From NCBI GenBank assembly GCA_018857735.1, contig JABMCL010003257.1, forward strand, positions 410,001-474,000: a DNA stretch of 64,000 bases. Reading direction: 5' to 3'. The notes below the pieces were generated by a model that had not been told where the DNA came from, did no database searches, and worked only from the letters and a program-made list of their open reading frames with translations. Positions within the stretch are counted from its first letter, which is position 1, and every line of letters begins with the position of its first letter. A program made the position numbers and the translations under genes. Below are positions 10,420-23,199 of this stretch, piece after piece. Source of the stretch: Alviniconcha marisindica (Eukaryota > Mollusca > Gastropoda > Provannidae).

Positions 10420-11640
10420 TGTGATACATCACAATACAATACACTGTGACACAACACATCACAATACAATGTAATACAACACATCACAATACAATACACT
10501 GTGACACAACACATCACAATACAAGTAATACAACATACAAACAAACACTGTGAACACACATCACAATACAATGTAATACAACACATCACAATACAATACA
10601 CTGTGACACAACACATCACAAGACAATGTAATACAACACATCACAATACAATACACTGTGACACAACACATCACAAGACAATGTAATACAACACATCACA
10701 ATACAATACACTGTGACACAACACATCACAATACAATGTAATACAACACATCACAATACAATACACTGTGACACAACACATCACAATACAATGTAATACA
10801 ACACATCACAATACAATACACTGTGACACAACACATCACAAACAATGTAATACAACACATCACAATACAATACACTGTGACACAACACATCACAATACAA
10901 TGTAATACAACACATCACAATACAATACACTGTGACACAACACATCACAATACAATGTAATACAACACATCAATACAATACTTGACACAACACATCACAA
11001 TACAATGTGAACAACACATCACAATACAATACACTGTGACACAACACATCACAATACAATGTAATACAACACATCACAATACAATACACTGTGACACAAC
11101 ACATCACAAGACAATGTAATACAACACATCACAATACAATACACTGTGACACAACACATCACAATACAATGTAATACAACACATCACAATACAATACACT
11201 GTGACACAACACATCACAATACAATGTAATACAACACATCACAATACAATACACTGTGACACAACACATCACAATACAATGTAATACAACACATCACAAT
11301 ACAATACACTGTGACACAACACATCACAATACAATGTAATACAACACATCACAATACAATACACTGTGACACAACACATCACAAGACAATGTAATACAAC
11401 ACATCACAATACAATACACTGTGACACAACACATCACAAGACAATGTAATACAACACATCACAAACAATACACTGTGACACAACACATCACAATACAAGT
11501 GTTAGTCAGCACATGATCAATACACACTACCCCTGTGACACAACACATGCCACAATGTATACAACACATACAATCAATACAAATGTGACACAACACATCA
11601 CAAGCAGTAACCACAATACACACTCGTCAAAACTCTGGAC
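10420..11640. repeat. 52-bp tandem array seeded next to a SKIC2 acceptor
   Basis: More than 20 copies of acaatgtaatacaacacatc, acaatacaatacactgtgac and acaacacatcac. The first copy grades into intron sequence beside the 10405 acceptor (acaatggattgtgatacatc). Outer copies at 10980 and after 11460 carry many indels. Confidence 0.95.
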
Positions 11641-13075
<1,435 letters not shown>

Positions 13076-13429
13076 ACCTAGAACGTAGACACAGAGAAGA
13101 CAGTAACACTGTGACGTAAGGTCAACTGTAAGCCAAGACCTAAGAATAGATATAACAGTATGTTACAAACACACAGACCTAGAACCTAGACAGAGAGAAG
13201 ACGGTAACACTGTGATGTAAGATCCACTGTAAGCCAAGACCTAAGAACACATACAACAGTACGGTGCCAGGCCCAGCATAAGGCTCAGACCCTTAACCCA
13301 ACAAACATTAACATAAGTTACCTCTCTCTTTGTCTCACCCACAGGTGCAGTGACACTAATACATATATCACAATACACATGTTAACCTCCCCCCCCCCCC
13401 CCCCAACCCCCCTCTACACACACACAACA
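13076..13429. repeat. Two-copy 117-bp duplication, then poly-C
   Basis: cagagaagacagtaacactg with the following taagccaagacctaagaa occurs twice (about 13090 and 13195). Unique intron follows, with a C run of about 18 at 13388-13405. Confidence 0.75.
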
Positions 13430-14185
13430 TACAATTCCACACACAGACACACACTACACATGCACACCCCAACACACACACACACATACATGCACACTCA
13501 ATGACACCAACGCACACACACACGTACATGCACACTCAAAGACACCAACAAACACACACATATGCACACTCAATGACACCAACACACACATGCACACTCA
13601 ATGACACCAACACACACATGCACTCTCAATGACACCAACCCCCCCACACACACATGCACACTCAATGACACCAACACACATGCATACTCAATGACACCAA
13701 CACACACACACACATGCACACTCAATGACACCAACACACACACACCCTCAATGACATCAACACACATGCATACTCAATGACACCAACACACATACACACA
13801 CACACATGCATACTCAATGACACCAACACACACACATGCACACTCAAAGACACCAATACACACACACATGCACACTCAATGCACCAACACACACACCACC
13901 CCACACACACATGCACACTCAATGACACAACACACATGCATACTCAATGACACCAACACACACACACATGCAACTCAATGACACCAACACACACACATCA
14001 CACTCAATGACATCAACACACATGCATACTCAATGACACCAACACACACATGCATACTCAATGACACCAATACACACACATGCACACTCAATGACATCAA
14101 CACACATGCATACTCAATGACACCAACACACACACATGCACACTCAAAGACACCAATACACACACACATGTGCATGCACACACAG
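13430..14185. repeat. About 30-bp CA-rich array (ACTCAATGACACCAACACAC)
   Basis: About 25 copies of tgcacactcaatgacaccaa plus (CA)n of variable length. It ends about ten bases from the donor of the 14196-14342 SKIC2 exon. Confidence 0.94.
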
Positions 14186-14195
14186 CAAGAATTAC

Positions 14196-14342
14196 CTAAG
14201 AATCTCGGTGGTCATGATGAGACAGGCAGCCGACGTGTTGATCTGCACATCGCCAGTGATCAGCCCCACATCACCGAATGTTGTCTTGAAGTCACGGAAC
14301 TTCTGATTGGACAGGGCTTTGATCGGGGATGTGTACACAGTT
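14196..14342 (-). CDS. SKIC2: SKIC2 exon with motifs Ia and Ib
   Basis: This 147-nt exon (1+144+2) reads [37 protein letters not shown], then [22 protein letters not shown] is motif Ia, and GLxTGD and MTTEIL are the motif Ib region contacting RNA. Acceptor GTTGCAG, donor GTAATT. The split codon AG|A gives the R before TVYTSP. Confidence 0.96.
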
Positions 14343-14359
14343 CTGCAACAACAACAAAA

Positions 14360-16300
14360 GCAATGCATACAATGGTCCAGATTTCATGCAGTTGTCCTGA
14401 CGACATCACAACGTGGTCCTGAGTGTCCTGACTACTTCATGCAGTGGTCCTGAGTGTCCTGACTACATCATGCAGTGGTCCTGAGTGTCCTGATGACATC
14501 ATAACGTGGTCCTGAGTGTCCAGACTACTTCATGCAGTGGTCCTGAGTGTCCTGACTACATCATGCAGTGGTCCTGAGTGTCCTGATGACATCATAACGT
14601 GGTCCTGAGTGTCCAGACTACTTCATGCAGTGGTCCTGAGTGTCCTGACTACTTCATGCAGTGGTCCTGAGTGTCCTGACTACATCATGCAGTGGTCCTG
14701 AGTGTCCTGACTACTTCATGCAGTGGTCCTGAGTGTCCTGACTACTTCATGCAGTGGATCCTGAGTGTCCTGACTACTTCATGCAGTGGTCCTGAGTGTC
14801 CTGACTACTTCATGCAGTGGTCCTGAGTGTCCTGACTACATCATGCAGTGGTCCTGAGTGTTCAGACTACATCATGCAATGGTCCTGAGTGTCCTGACTA
14901 CTTCATGCAGTGGTCCTGACTACATCATGCAGTGGTCCTGAGTGTCCTGACTACTTCATGCAGTGGTCCCGTGGGTCCTGACTACATCATGCAGTGGTCC
15001 TGAGCATCCTGACTACATCATGCAGTGGTCCTGAGAGTCCTGAATACATCATCTACTTCATGCAGTGGTCCTGAGTGTCCTGACTACATCATCTACTTCA
15101 TGCAGTGGTCCCGTGTGTCCTGACTACTTCATACAGTGGTCCTGACTACATCATGCAGTGGTCCTGATGTCCTGACTACATCATGCAGTGGTCCTGAGTG
15201 TCCTGACTACTTCATGCAGTGGTCCTGAGTGTCCTGACTACTCATGCAGTGGTCCTGAGTGTCCTGACTACATCATGCAGTGGTCCTGAGTGTCTGACTA
15301 CATCATGCAGTGGTCCTGAGTGTCTGACTACTCATGCAGTGGTCCTGACTACTCATGCAGTGGTCCTGAGTGTCCTGACTACTCATGCAGTGGTCCTGAG
15401 TGTCCTGACTACTTCATGCAGTGGTCCCTGAGTGTCCTGACTACATCATGCAGTGGTCCTGATGTCCTGACACTTCATGCAGTGGTCCCGAGTGTCCTGA
15501 CTACATCATGCAGTGGTCCTGAGTTCCTACTACATCATGCAGTGGTCCTGAGTGTCCTACTACTTCATGCAGTGGTCCTGAGTGTCCTGACTACTTCATG
15601 CAGTGGTCCGAGTGTCCTGACTACATCATGCAGTGGTCCTGAGTGTCCTGACTACTCATGCAGTGGTCCTGAGTGTCCTGACTACACTTCATGCAGTGGT
15701 CCTGAGTGTCCTGACTACTTCATGCAGTGGTCCGAGTGTCCTGACTACTTCATGCAGTGGTCCTGAGTGTCCTGACTACTCATGCAGTGGTCCCTGAGTG
15801 TCCTGACTACATCATGCAGTGGTCCCGAGTGTCCTGACTACATCATGCAGTGGTCCCGAGTGTCCTGACTACATCATGCAGTGGTCCCGAGTGTCCTGAC
15901 TACATCATGCAGTGGTCCTGAGTGTCCTGACTACATCATGCAGTGGTCCCGAGTGTCCTGACTACATCATGCAGTGGTCCTGAGTGTCCTGACTACATCA
16001 TGCAGTGGTCCTGAGTGTCCTGACTACATCATGCAGTGGTCCTGAGTGTCCTGACTATATCATGCAGTGGTCCTGAGTGTCCTGACTACATCATGCAGTG
16101 GTCCTGAGTGTCCTGACTACATCATGCAGTGGTCCTGACTACTTCATGCAGTGGTCCTGAGGGTCCTGACTACATCATGCAGTGGTCCCGAGTGTCCTGA
16201 CTACATCATGAAGTGGTCCTGAGTGTCCTGACTACATCATGCAGTGGTCCCGAGTGTCCTGACTACTTCATGCAGTGGTCCCGAGTGTCCTGCATGAAGT
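14360..16300. repeat. 31-bp tandem array (CATGCAGTGGTCCTGAGTGTCCTGACTA)
   Basis: More than 60 copies of atcatgcagtggtcctgagt / gtcctgactac, with ttcatgc and cccgag variants. It fills the intron between the Walker A and motif Ia exons. The last copy at 16291-16309 is inverted (tgcatgaagtagtcaggac), so the right end forms a small hairpin. No exon-derived segment was recognised. Confidence 0.96.
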
Positions 16301-16406
16301 AGTCAGGACGTTTTGGATTTTGGCAGCAAATGTCACACTTTTGGTACGCAGCTTTGGAGAATGACCCTGTTCATAAAATACACCAGTAAATCACGGGAGG
16401 TCCCAC

Positions 16407-16552
16407 CTGGTCATGTGCTTGAGGGAGAGGGCGATGGCGTACTCAGCAATGACAGTTTTGCCGGCAGAGGTGTGGGCAGCAACGAAGACACTCTCGTGCT
16501 TTTCCAGGTGGAGAATCGCCTGTTTCTGGAATACGTCCAGCTCAAACGGCCA
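16407..16552 (-). CDS. SKIC2: SKIC2 exon with Walker A (motif I)
   Basis: This 146-nt exon starts in phase 0 and ends in phase 2. It reads [20 protein letters not shown], then [20 protein letters not shown] and [16 protein letters not shown] is the ATP-binding P-loop, preceded by the Q-motif-like FQKQAI. Acceptor TTTGCAG, donor GTGGGA. The glycine, lysine and threonine of the P-loop are all present. Confidence 0.97.
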
Positions 16553-17080
16553 CTGCAAAAACAACACCACCAGTTAGCTTTTACCAACAACAAAAAAAGG
16601 CACTGAAAGAAAAAAAAGCTACTGGTTAGCTCATATGGCGAACAGCCACTGCAAAATGAAGCTAACAATAAATCTGTACAGCGTAATTACCACTGCAAAG
16701 AACAACACTACCAGTTAGCTCTGACATCACAACAGACACTGCAAAAATAACCCTTCCAGTTACCTCTGACAGTGCAACAGACACTGTGAAAACAACGCTA
16801 CCAGTTACCTCTGACAGTGCAACACACACTGCGAAAACAATGCTACCAGTTACCTCTGACAATGCATCAGACAGTGTAAAAACAAAGTAACCAGTTACCT
16901 CTTACAGTGCAATAGACAGTGCTTAAACAATGCTACCAGTTACCTCTTACGGTGCAACAGACAATGTGAAAACAATGCTACCAGTGATCTCATACAGTGC
17001 AACAGACACTGTGAAAACAACACTACCAGTTATCTCTGACAGTGCAAGAGACACTGTGAAAACAATGCTACCAGTTATCA
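16553..17080. repeat. About 45-bp array beginning at the acceptor
   Basis: About 11 copies of ccagttacctctgacagtgc / aacagacactgtgaaaacaa / cgcta. On the minus strand each has GTTTTCACAGTGTC, close to the true TTTTTGCAGTGGCC acceptor, so the unit includes the acceptor and about two exon bases. Confidence 0.88.
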
Positions 17081-17645
17081 TTTTGTTTGGGCAAGAGAGG
17101 CAAACATTCTCAAACTCTCAATCAGGGAGTCATTCTGTTTGGGCAAGAGAGGCAAACATTCTCAAACTCTCAATCAGGGAGTCATTCTGTTTGGGCAAGA
17201 GAGGCAAACATTCTCAAACTCTCAATCAGGGAGTCATTCTGTTTGGGCAAGAGAGGCAAACATTCTCAAACTCTCAATCAGGGAGTCATTCTGTTAAGGT
17301 CAGAGAAGCAAACATTCTCAAACTCTCAATCAGGGAGTCATTCTGTTTGGGCAAGAGAAGCAAACATTCTCAAACTCTCAATCAGGGAGTCATTCTGTTT
17401 GGGCAAGAGAGGCAAACATTCTCAAACTCTCAATCAGGGAGTCATTCTGTTTGGGCAAGAGAGGCAAACATTCTCAAACTCTCAATCAGGGAGTCATTCT
17501 GTTAAGGTCAGAGAAGCAAACATTCTCAAACTCTCAATCAGGGAGTCATTCAGTTTGGGCAAGAGAAGCAAACATTCTCAAACTCTCAATCAGGGAGTCA
17601 TTCTGTTTGGGCAAGAGAAGCAAACATTCTCAAACTCTCAAAACC
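17081..17645. repeat. 58-bp tandem array (TTTGGGCAAGAGAGGCAAAC)
   Basis: Ten nearly identical copies of tttgggcaagagaggcaaac / attctcaaactctcaatcag / ggagtcattctg; every third or so copy has ttaaggtcagagaag, indicating a higher-order unit. The open frames through it are an artefact of the period. Confidence 0.95.
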
Positions 17646-17689
17646 TGAATTTGTCATTTTGTTCAGACTTTCAAGGCCCAGCAAATGAA

Positions 17690-17810
17690 GGGAGTCAACT
17701 GGTGCTGGAAAGATGCCACATGAATGCATCAGGGGACCTGAATCACCTACAGCAACTGTCACCTAGCATGCAAGTAAACACAGGGTACATAAACCCCACC
17801 TAAGGTAAAT
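17690..17810. repeat. Dispersed repeat copy 1 (CACCTACAGCAACTGTCACCT)
   Basis: The segment cctgaatcacctacagcaac / tgtcacctagcatgcaagta and the gtacataaaccccacctaag that follows resembles 29400-29500 (plus) and the reverse complement of 58915-59000. It is a SINE- or LINE-tail-like interspersed repeat in an intron. Confidence 0.65.
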
Positions 17811-17955
17811 CCTCATACTTTGATAGAGCTTATGTACCTTGTATTTACTCATGGGCCAGGTGAAAGTTACTGTTTCCTTTACCAGTATTTTTACACAGTA
17901 CAGGCATACATTATTATTACAACACCGGAACTACTGGGGCTTTGGTCAAGGTCAC

Positions 17956-18088
17956 CTTGTAGGCCATATCCGGGATGCGCTTGTAGAAGTCGGTCACCGG
18001 AAAGTTGATGTCCACCTTGATGGCCCACTGCTCCTTCTTCTCCTCCGCTTTTCTTTGTGGCCATCTTCGTGGTTGGCTTGACGTCCAC
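17956..18088 (-). CDS. SKIC2: SKIC2 exon before the helicase core, with a one-base frame problem
   Basis: Acceptor TTTCAG, donor GTGACC; the exon ends in phase 0. The 3' part reads EEKKEQWAIKVDINFPVTDF then YKRIPDMAYK, the segment that leads into [11 protein letters not shown]. The previous exon ends in phase 0, so this one should begin VDVKPTTKMATKKSG, but at 133 nt the two halves are one base out of frame near 18040 (AAAGCGGAGGAGAAGAAGG). Either a one-base assembly insertion or a missed small exon. The first 40 nt are amplified in the upstream array. Confidence 0.88.
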
Positions 18089-19260
18089 CTGAAACAACAG
18101 CCTCCATGAGATCTGTCCATTGTTCTTATTTTGTCTTTGTGGCTGTCTTCGTGGATGACTGCACGTCCACCTGAAACAACAGCCTCCATATCTGCAAATT
18201 TGTTCTTATTTTGTCTCTGTGGCCTTCTTCATGGATGACTGCACGTCCACCTGAAACAACAGCCTCCATGAGATCTGCAAATTTGTTCTTATTTTGTCTT
18301 TGTGGCCTTCTTCATGGATGACTGCACGTCCACCTGAAACAACAGCCTCCATGAGATCTGCAAATTTGTTCTTATTTTGTCTTTGTGGCCTTCTTCGTGG
18401 ATGTCTGCACGTCCACCTGAAACAACAGCCTCCATGAGATCTGCCCATTGTTCTTATTTTGTCTTTGTGGCCTTCTTCGTGGATGACTGCACGTCCACCT
18501 GAAACATCAGCCTCCATGAGATCTGCCCACTTGTTCTTATTTTGTCTTTGTGGCTGTCTCCATGGATGACTGAACATCCACTTGAAACAACAGCCTCCAA
18601 GAGATCTGCCCACTTGTTCTTATTTTGTCTTGTGGCTGTCTTCATGGATGACTGAACATCCACTTGAAACAACAGCCTCCATGAGATCTGCCCACTCGTT
18701 CTTATTCTGTCTTGTGGCCATCTCCATGGATGACTGAACATCCACCTGAAACAATGTCCACCACGAGATCTGCCTGGGTCTTTATGGGTGACTGAATGGC
18801 CACCCACAGAAAATGGCCACCACGAGATCTGCCCAGTGCTTATTTTGTCTTTGTGGCTGCCTCCGTGGATGACTGAATGGCCACCTGAAACAGCAGCCTC
18901 CATGAGATCTGCCCACTGTTCTTATTTGTTTTTGTGGGCATCTTCATGGAAGACTGAACATCCACCTGAAACAATATCCACCATGAGACCTGCCCACTTC
19001 TTATTCTGTGTTTATGGGCATCTTTGTGAATAACCGAATGTCCATCTGAAACAATATCCACACTGAGCTCCGCCCACTGTTCTTGTTCCATCTTTGTGGG
19101 TGTCTCTGTGGACGATTGAATGTCCAGGAGATCTGCCCAATAATATTATGCTGTCTTTGCGTGTATTCGTGGACAACCGAACAGCCACCTGAAAAAATGT
19201 CCAACATGAGCTTTGCCCCATGTTTTAAGTCTGTCTTTCTTTGTGGGGGTTCTTGCAGAC
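18089..19260. repeat. About 85-bp tandem array of acceptor plus exon start
   Basis: About 14 copies. On the minus strand each reads GGCTGTTGTTTCAG then GTGGACGTGCAGTCATCCAC and GAAGACGGCCACAAAGAC, matching the acceptor and first 40 nt of the 17956-18088 exon (VDVKPTTKMATKK versus VDVQSSTKTATKTK). Divergence increases with distance from the exon, to about 70-80% at the far end. That gradient suggests that the exon edge is the source. Confidence 0.94.
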
Positions 19261-19629
19261 AACTGAAAGTCCACTTGAAGCAAAATGCACACCGACAGTC
19301 AATACGAATGAGAGAAAATGGTGGGCTGCCTGATTGTCTACTGCACTGTTTGTCTTCTAAAAATGATGCCAGGGCATACACTGTTCTGATCAGTTCAATT
19401 TTTTTGTAAACGGCAAAGTCACTGAACGTTTCCATTTTCCAGAATGACTGCACTTTCCGTTGTGTCTGACGCAGGTGTCCGCCATGTTTTGCTCACTGGC
19501 TACGACACCACCAAAGTTGCACCATATATATTCAGCAGCATCTTATTTCCAGATTTTTTGCTTTTAGCAAACATTTGGGGGTACACTTTATATCCAGAAG
19601 CACCTTGTAGTACGGAAATTACGGTCAAT
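19261..19629. other. Unique intronic segment
   Basis: AT-rich single-copy intron between two arrays. No conserved coding sequence, splice pair or RNA gene recognised. Confidence 0.6.
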
Positions 19630-20690
19630 TTTACAGGCACAGGTGCCAGCCAACTATTCCAAGACACCTGTACACACTAAATGCACAGGTGCCAGGCAAC
19701 CATTTTGAGACACCTGTACACTCTACAGACACAGGTGCCAGACAACCATTCCAACACACCTGTACACTCCATAGATACAGGTGCCAGACAACCATTCCAA
19801 CACACCTGTACAATCTACAGGCACAGGTGCCAGACAATCATTCCAACACACCTGGACACTCTACAGACACAGGTGCTAGGCAACCATTCCAATACACCTG
19901 TACACTCTACAGACACAGGTGCTAGGCAACTGTTCTAATACACCTGTACACTCTACAGACACAGGTGCTAGGCAACCATTCCAATACACCTGTACACTCT
20001 ACAGACACAGGTGCCAGACAACCATTCCAAGACACCTGTACACTTTACAGGCACAGGTGCCAGGCAACCATTCCAATACACCTGTACACTCTGGAGACAC
20101 ATATGCCAGACAACCATTCCAACACACCTGGACACTCTACAGACACAGGTGCCAGTCTCCATTCCAATACATCTGTACACTCTACAGACACAGGTGCTAG
20201 GCAACCATTCCAATACACCTGTACACTCTACAGACACAGGTGCTAGGCAACCATTCCAATACACCTGTACACTATACGGTCACAGGTGCCAGACAAATGT
20301 TTCATGACACCTGTACACTCTACAGACACAGGTGCCAAACAACCATTCCAATACACCTGTACACTCTGGAGACACATATGCCAGACAACCATTCCAACAC
20401 ACCTGGACACTCTACAGACACAGGTGCCAGTCTCCATTCCAATACATCTGTACACTCTACAGACACAGGTGCTAGGCAACCATTCCAATACACCTGTACA
20501 CTCTACAGACACAGGTGCTAGGCAACCATTCCAATACACCTGTACACTCTACGGTCACAGGTGCCAGACAACCGTTCCATGACACCTGTACACTCTACAG
20601 ACACAGGTGCCAAACAACCATTCCAACACACCTGGACACTCTACAGGCACAGGTGCAGTCAACCATCTTAATACACTGTACACTCTACTG
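19630..20690. repeat. 46-bp array with 275-bp higher-order repeat
   Basis: About 22 copies of acaggtgccagacaaccatt / ccaatacacctgtacactct / acagac. A block containing the variant ggagacacatatgccagaca and the shortened gtgccagtctccattcc occurs at about 20094 and again at about 20369, so six units were copied together as a 275-bp higher-order repeat. Confidence 0.94.
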
Positions 20691-20798
20691 GGCTGCATGG
20701 GCTAACCAAACCCAATCTATGACCCAATCAGTGAACTACTAAGCAAGCAAGCCAGCAAGCCAGCAAGCAGCCCACCAAGCAATCCAAGCAATGATTAC

Positions 20799-20861
20799 CT
20801 GCACAAGGTCCTCAAGACTCTCACTTTTGCCCAGCTGTGACGTGGCTGCAGTGTCACGCTC
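20799..20861 (-). CDS. SKIC2: SKIC2 small exon, SLEDLV segment
   Basis: This 63-nt exon (21 codons, phase 0 both ends) reads ERDTAATSQLGKSESLEDLV then Q. The SLEDLV motif is conserved in the acidic linker of animal SKIC2 ahead of the QWAI segment. Acceptor TTTTCAG, donor GTAATC. Confidence 0.87.
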
Positions 20862-20929
20862 CTGAAAAGACAGACCAATCAGAACTGTCACGGCAGCAAT
20901 ACAAAACTGATGCCGCTTTGTGCACGCAT

Positions 20930-21260
20930 GCACATACATACAGACACACACACACACACACACACACGTACGTGTGCATACACGCGCACGCACCACGAAC
21001 AAGACCACAAACATGCACGCCACAAACACATGCACAAACACACCAACACACACACACCACAAACACACATACCACAAACACACACACGCACCCCACACAC
21101 ACACACACACGTACGTGTGCATACACGCGCACGCGCCACGAACAAGACCACAAACATGCACGCCACAAACACATGCACAAACACACACACACACATGCAC
21201 CAACACACACACACCACAAACACACATACCACAAACACACGCACGCGCACCCCACAGGGG
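20930..21260. repeat. CA-rich region with 143-bp tandem duplication
   Basis: The block acgtacgtgtgcatacacgc / gcacgcaccacgaacaagac / cacaaacatgcacgccacaa occurs at about 20964 and about 21107, within (CA)n. Long His/Thr-rich open frames here are by-products of the dinucleotide repeat. Confidence 0.9.
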
Positions 21261-21454
21261 CAAAGGCCCTGCCATGGAGTAAGCGCCGTATAAATGTTCT
21301 TTTCCATTACACGCACACACACAACCTACTGCAAATCCCCTACTATGACTAGTCTAAAACAATAAAACGGGTCTTATGTCTGGGGTCCACTTGCTAGGAA
21401 ATAATTATCATGGGCAAAGTTTCTGGGGCCTTATTCTGAAAAAGAGGAGTGGTC

Positions 21455-21825
21455 TGGTCTCTCAGGACGGTATCTCATCAGGATGGTCTCTCATCAGGGT
21501 TGTCTATTATCAGGGTGGTCTCTCATCAGGATGGTATCTCAACAAGATGGTCTTTCATCTGGGTGGTCTCTCATCAGGGTGATCTCTCATCAGGATGATC
21601 TCTCATCCGGGTGGTCTCTCATCAGGATGGTCTCTCATCAGGGTGGTCTCTCCTCAGGGTGGTGTCTCAATCTCATCAGGGTGGTCTTTCATCACGGTGG
21701 TCTATTATCTGAGTGGTCTCTCATCAGGATGGTCCTCATCAGGGTGGTCTCTCATCAGGGTGATGTCTCAATCTCATCAGGGCGGTCTATTATCAGGGTG
21801 GTCTCTAATCAGGGTGGTTTAACTT
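21455..21825. repeat. About 18-bp tandem array (GGTCTCTCATCAGGGT)
   Basis: About 20 copies of ggtctctcatcagggt with single-base variants, in the intron between the 20799-20861 and 22033-22235 SKIC2 exons. Confidence 0.93.
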
Positions 21826-22032
21826 TGGAATAACAGCTAACTGAGGACAGTGCCCTAGGCATTCAAAAAAAGTTCCGCGCACAACAAAGCAGTCAACCGA
21901 AACAACCACAAAATAGGCATTCACTGAGTCAATAAATCAGTTAAGGAACTCCCGTTAACGGCCACAGAAAACAACGGCAGAGATAACAAAACAGCGACCA
22001 CTGCTTCATCCATTCCCACGACCGCCTCTCAC

Positions 22033-22235
22033 CTCCTTCTCTTCCTTCGCAGACTCCTCATCCTCGCTGTCCCCAAGGTCAAAGTCACCAGTGTCGGCCA
22101 AGATGTCAGCCAGATTGATGACCTCGGGGGCGGCGCCCTTGCCCTGTGGAACTGGAAGGGAGGCTGGAGGGGAGTTCGACACCACGTCCTTGAACGTCAT
22201 TCCGTCAGGCAATCCTGGGGCCACTTTCAGCAAGT
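22033..22235 (-). CDS. SKIC2: SKIC2 exon, acidic N-terminal linker
   Basis: This 203-nt exon (2+201) reads DLLKVAPGLPDGMTFKDVVS, then GAAPEVINLADILADTGDF and DLGDSEDEESAKEEKE. DLLxxPPGxxxGMxF followed by an acidic low-complexity stretch is the SKIC2 layout. Acceptor TGTAG, donor GTGAGA. It joins NFDT|D on the 5' side and E|ERDT on the 3' side, both in phase. Confidence 0.94.
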
Positions 22236-22260
22236 CTACAGCACAAAACGCACGCAAGAG

Positions 22261-22261
22261 A

Positions 22262-22292
<31 letters not shown>
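22261..22292. repeat. (AATA)n microsatellite
   Basis: About eight perfect ataa units next to a SKIC2 acceptor. Confidence 0.95.
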
Positions 22293-22293
<1 letters not shown>

Positions 22294-22297
22294 CTGC

Positions 22298-22572
22298 AAC
22301 AAGAATGTCTGCTAGCATTCCAAAATTAGATCCAAACACATGAAAGGTTAAAAAGAACACTACTTATTAGGATGAAACACAACATGCAACTTTTCGGGGT
22401 AATCCCCTTTTTTCAAGCACAAAACCAGGGAAATTCACACGTTGTGTTTCGTCCTAAGAAACAGCGTTCTTTTTAACCTTTAACGTGTTTGGCTCATGCA
22501 GGATTTGAACCCTTACTTGACTTCTGGACTCTGAGTTCAGTATGTGAAGTAACCACTCCGCCACTCCTCCCC
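22298..22572 (-). mobile_element. tRNA-headed SINE-like element with inverted arms
   Basis: On the minus strand 22572-22492 has a tRNA-Ser/Leu-like A box (TGGCGGAGTGGTTA) and B box (GGGTTCAAATCC). The body then holds two inverted arms of about 50 bp: 22345-22388 (aggttaaaaagaacactact) pairs with 22438-22490 (agcgttctttttaaccttta). The end (aagaatgtctgctagcattc at 22301) recurs at 30622-30650. The box pair and dispersed copies argue for a Pol III-derived retroposon; copy number is unknown. Confidence 0.6.
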
Positions 22573-23036
22573 AATCCAGATGTCCTGGTCAGGTTTTGGC
22601 CAAACGCATCTGGTCCAGAAACAAGCCAGTAAGCAAGAAACCTTGAGCCTGGTTCTGGCAGAATGCAATCGGCCTGCTACCAGTTTCCCACTTTTAAACT
22701 TGATTGCGTTCTTCCACAAATCTGGCCCGGATCATATTGTGGAAAACCAGCCAGGGTCTGATTTGGTTCTGGCTGACTGTGACAGGTTTTGGCCAAACGG
22801 ATCAGGTCCAAAAGCAAGAATCACCGGGCCTTCTTCTGGCCAATACTTCTGAGCAGATCTGGATTAAATCCAGCATGTTTGCTGGGTTACGGTATGACAC
22901 CAGGGGAGCTGTCTAAAGCCGCAACCGGGAAGCTGTCAAAGCACCGGTGGTGGTGTACGCTGTGTGCATGACAACCAGGAGCTGTCCAAAGCAATGAGTT
23001 AATCTGCGCAAGAACTTCAGCGTTGACGGTGCTTAC

Positions 23037-23111
23037 CTGTGTCGAAATTGAGTGTTGTGGTCTCAGCCTCTACATCCTCTAGCTTTTCCAGCAATGGCTC
23101 ATCCAGGCCTC
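23037..23111 (-). CDS. SKIC2: SKIC2 small exon, GGLDEP segment
   Basis: This 75-nt exon (2+72+1) reads GLDEPLLEKLEDVEAETTTL then NFDT. It joins the previous FWPG to give PFWPGGLDEP, the most diagnostic N-terminal block of SKIC2. Acceptor GCTACAG, donor GTAAGC. Confidence 0.95.
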
Positions 23112-23199
23112 CTGTAGCCATGACAACAAGCAAGTCAATTGTGCGTATACGCATGCAAAAAGATCACATACGCATGTTAAAGATCCTGTAGTCCACGTC

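Noticed and set aside
16930..17803. Open frames in the 58-bp array (NILKLSIRESF type)
   Set aside because: Same unit repeated in three frames; no conservation.
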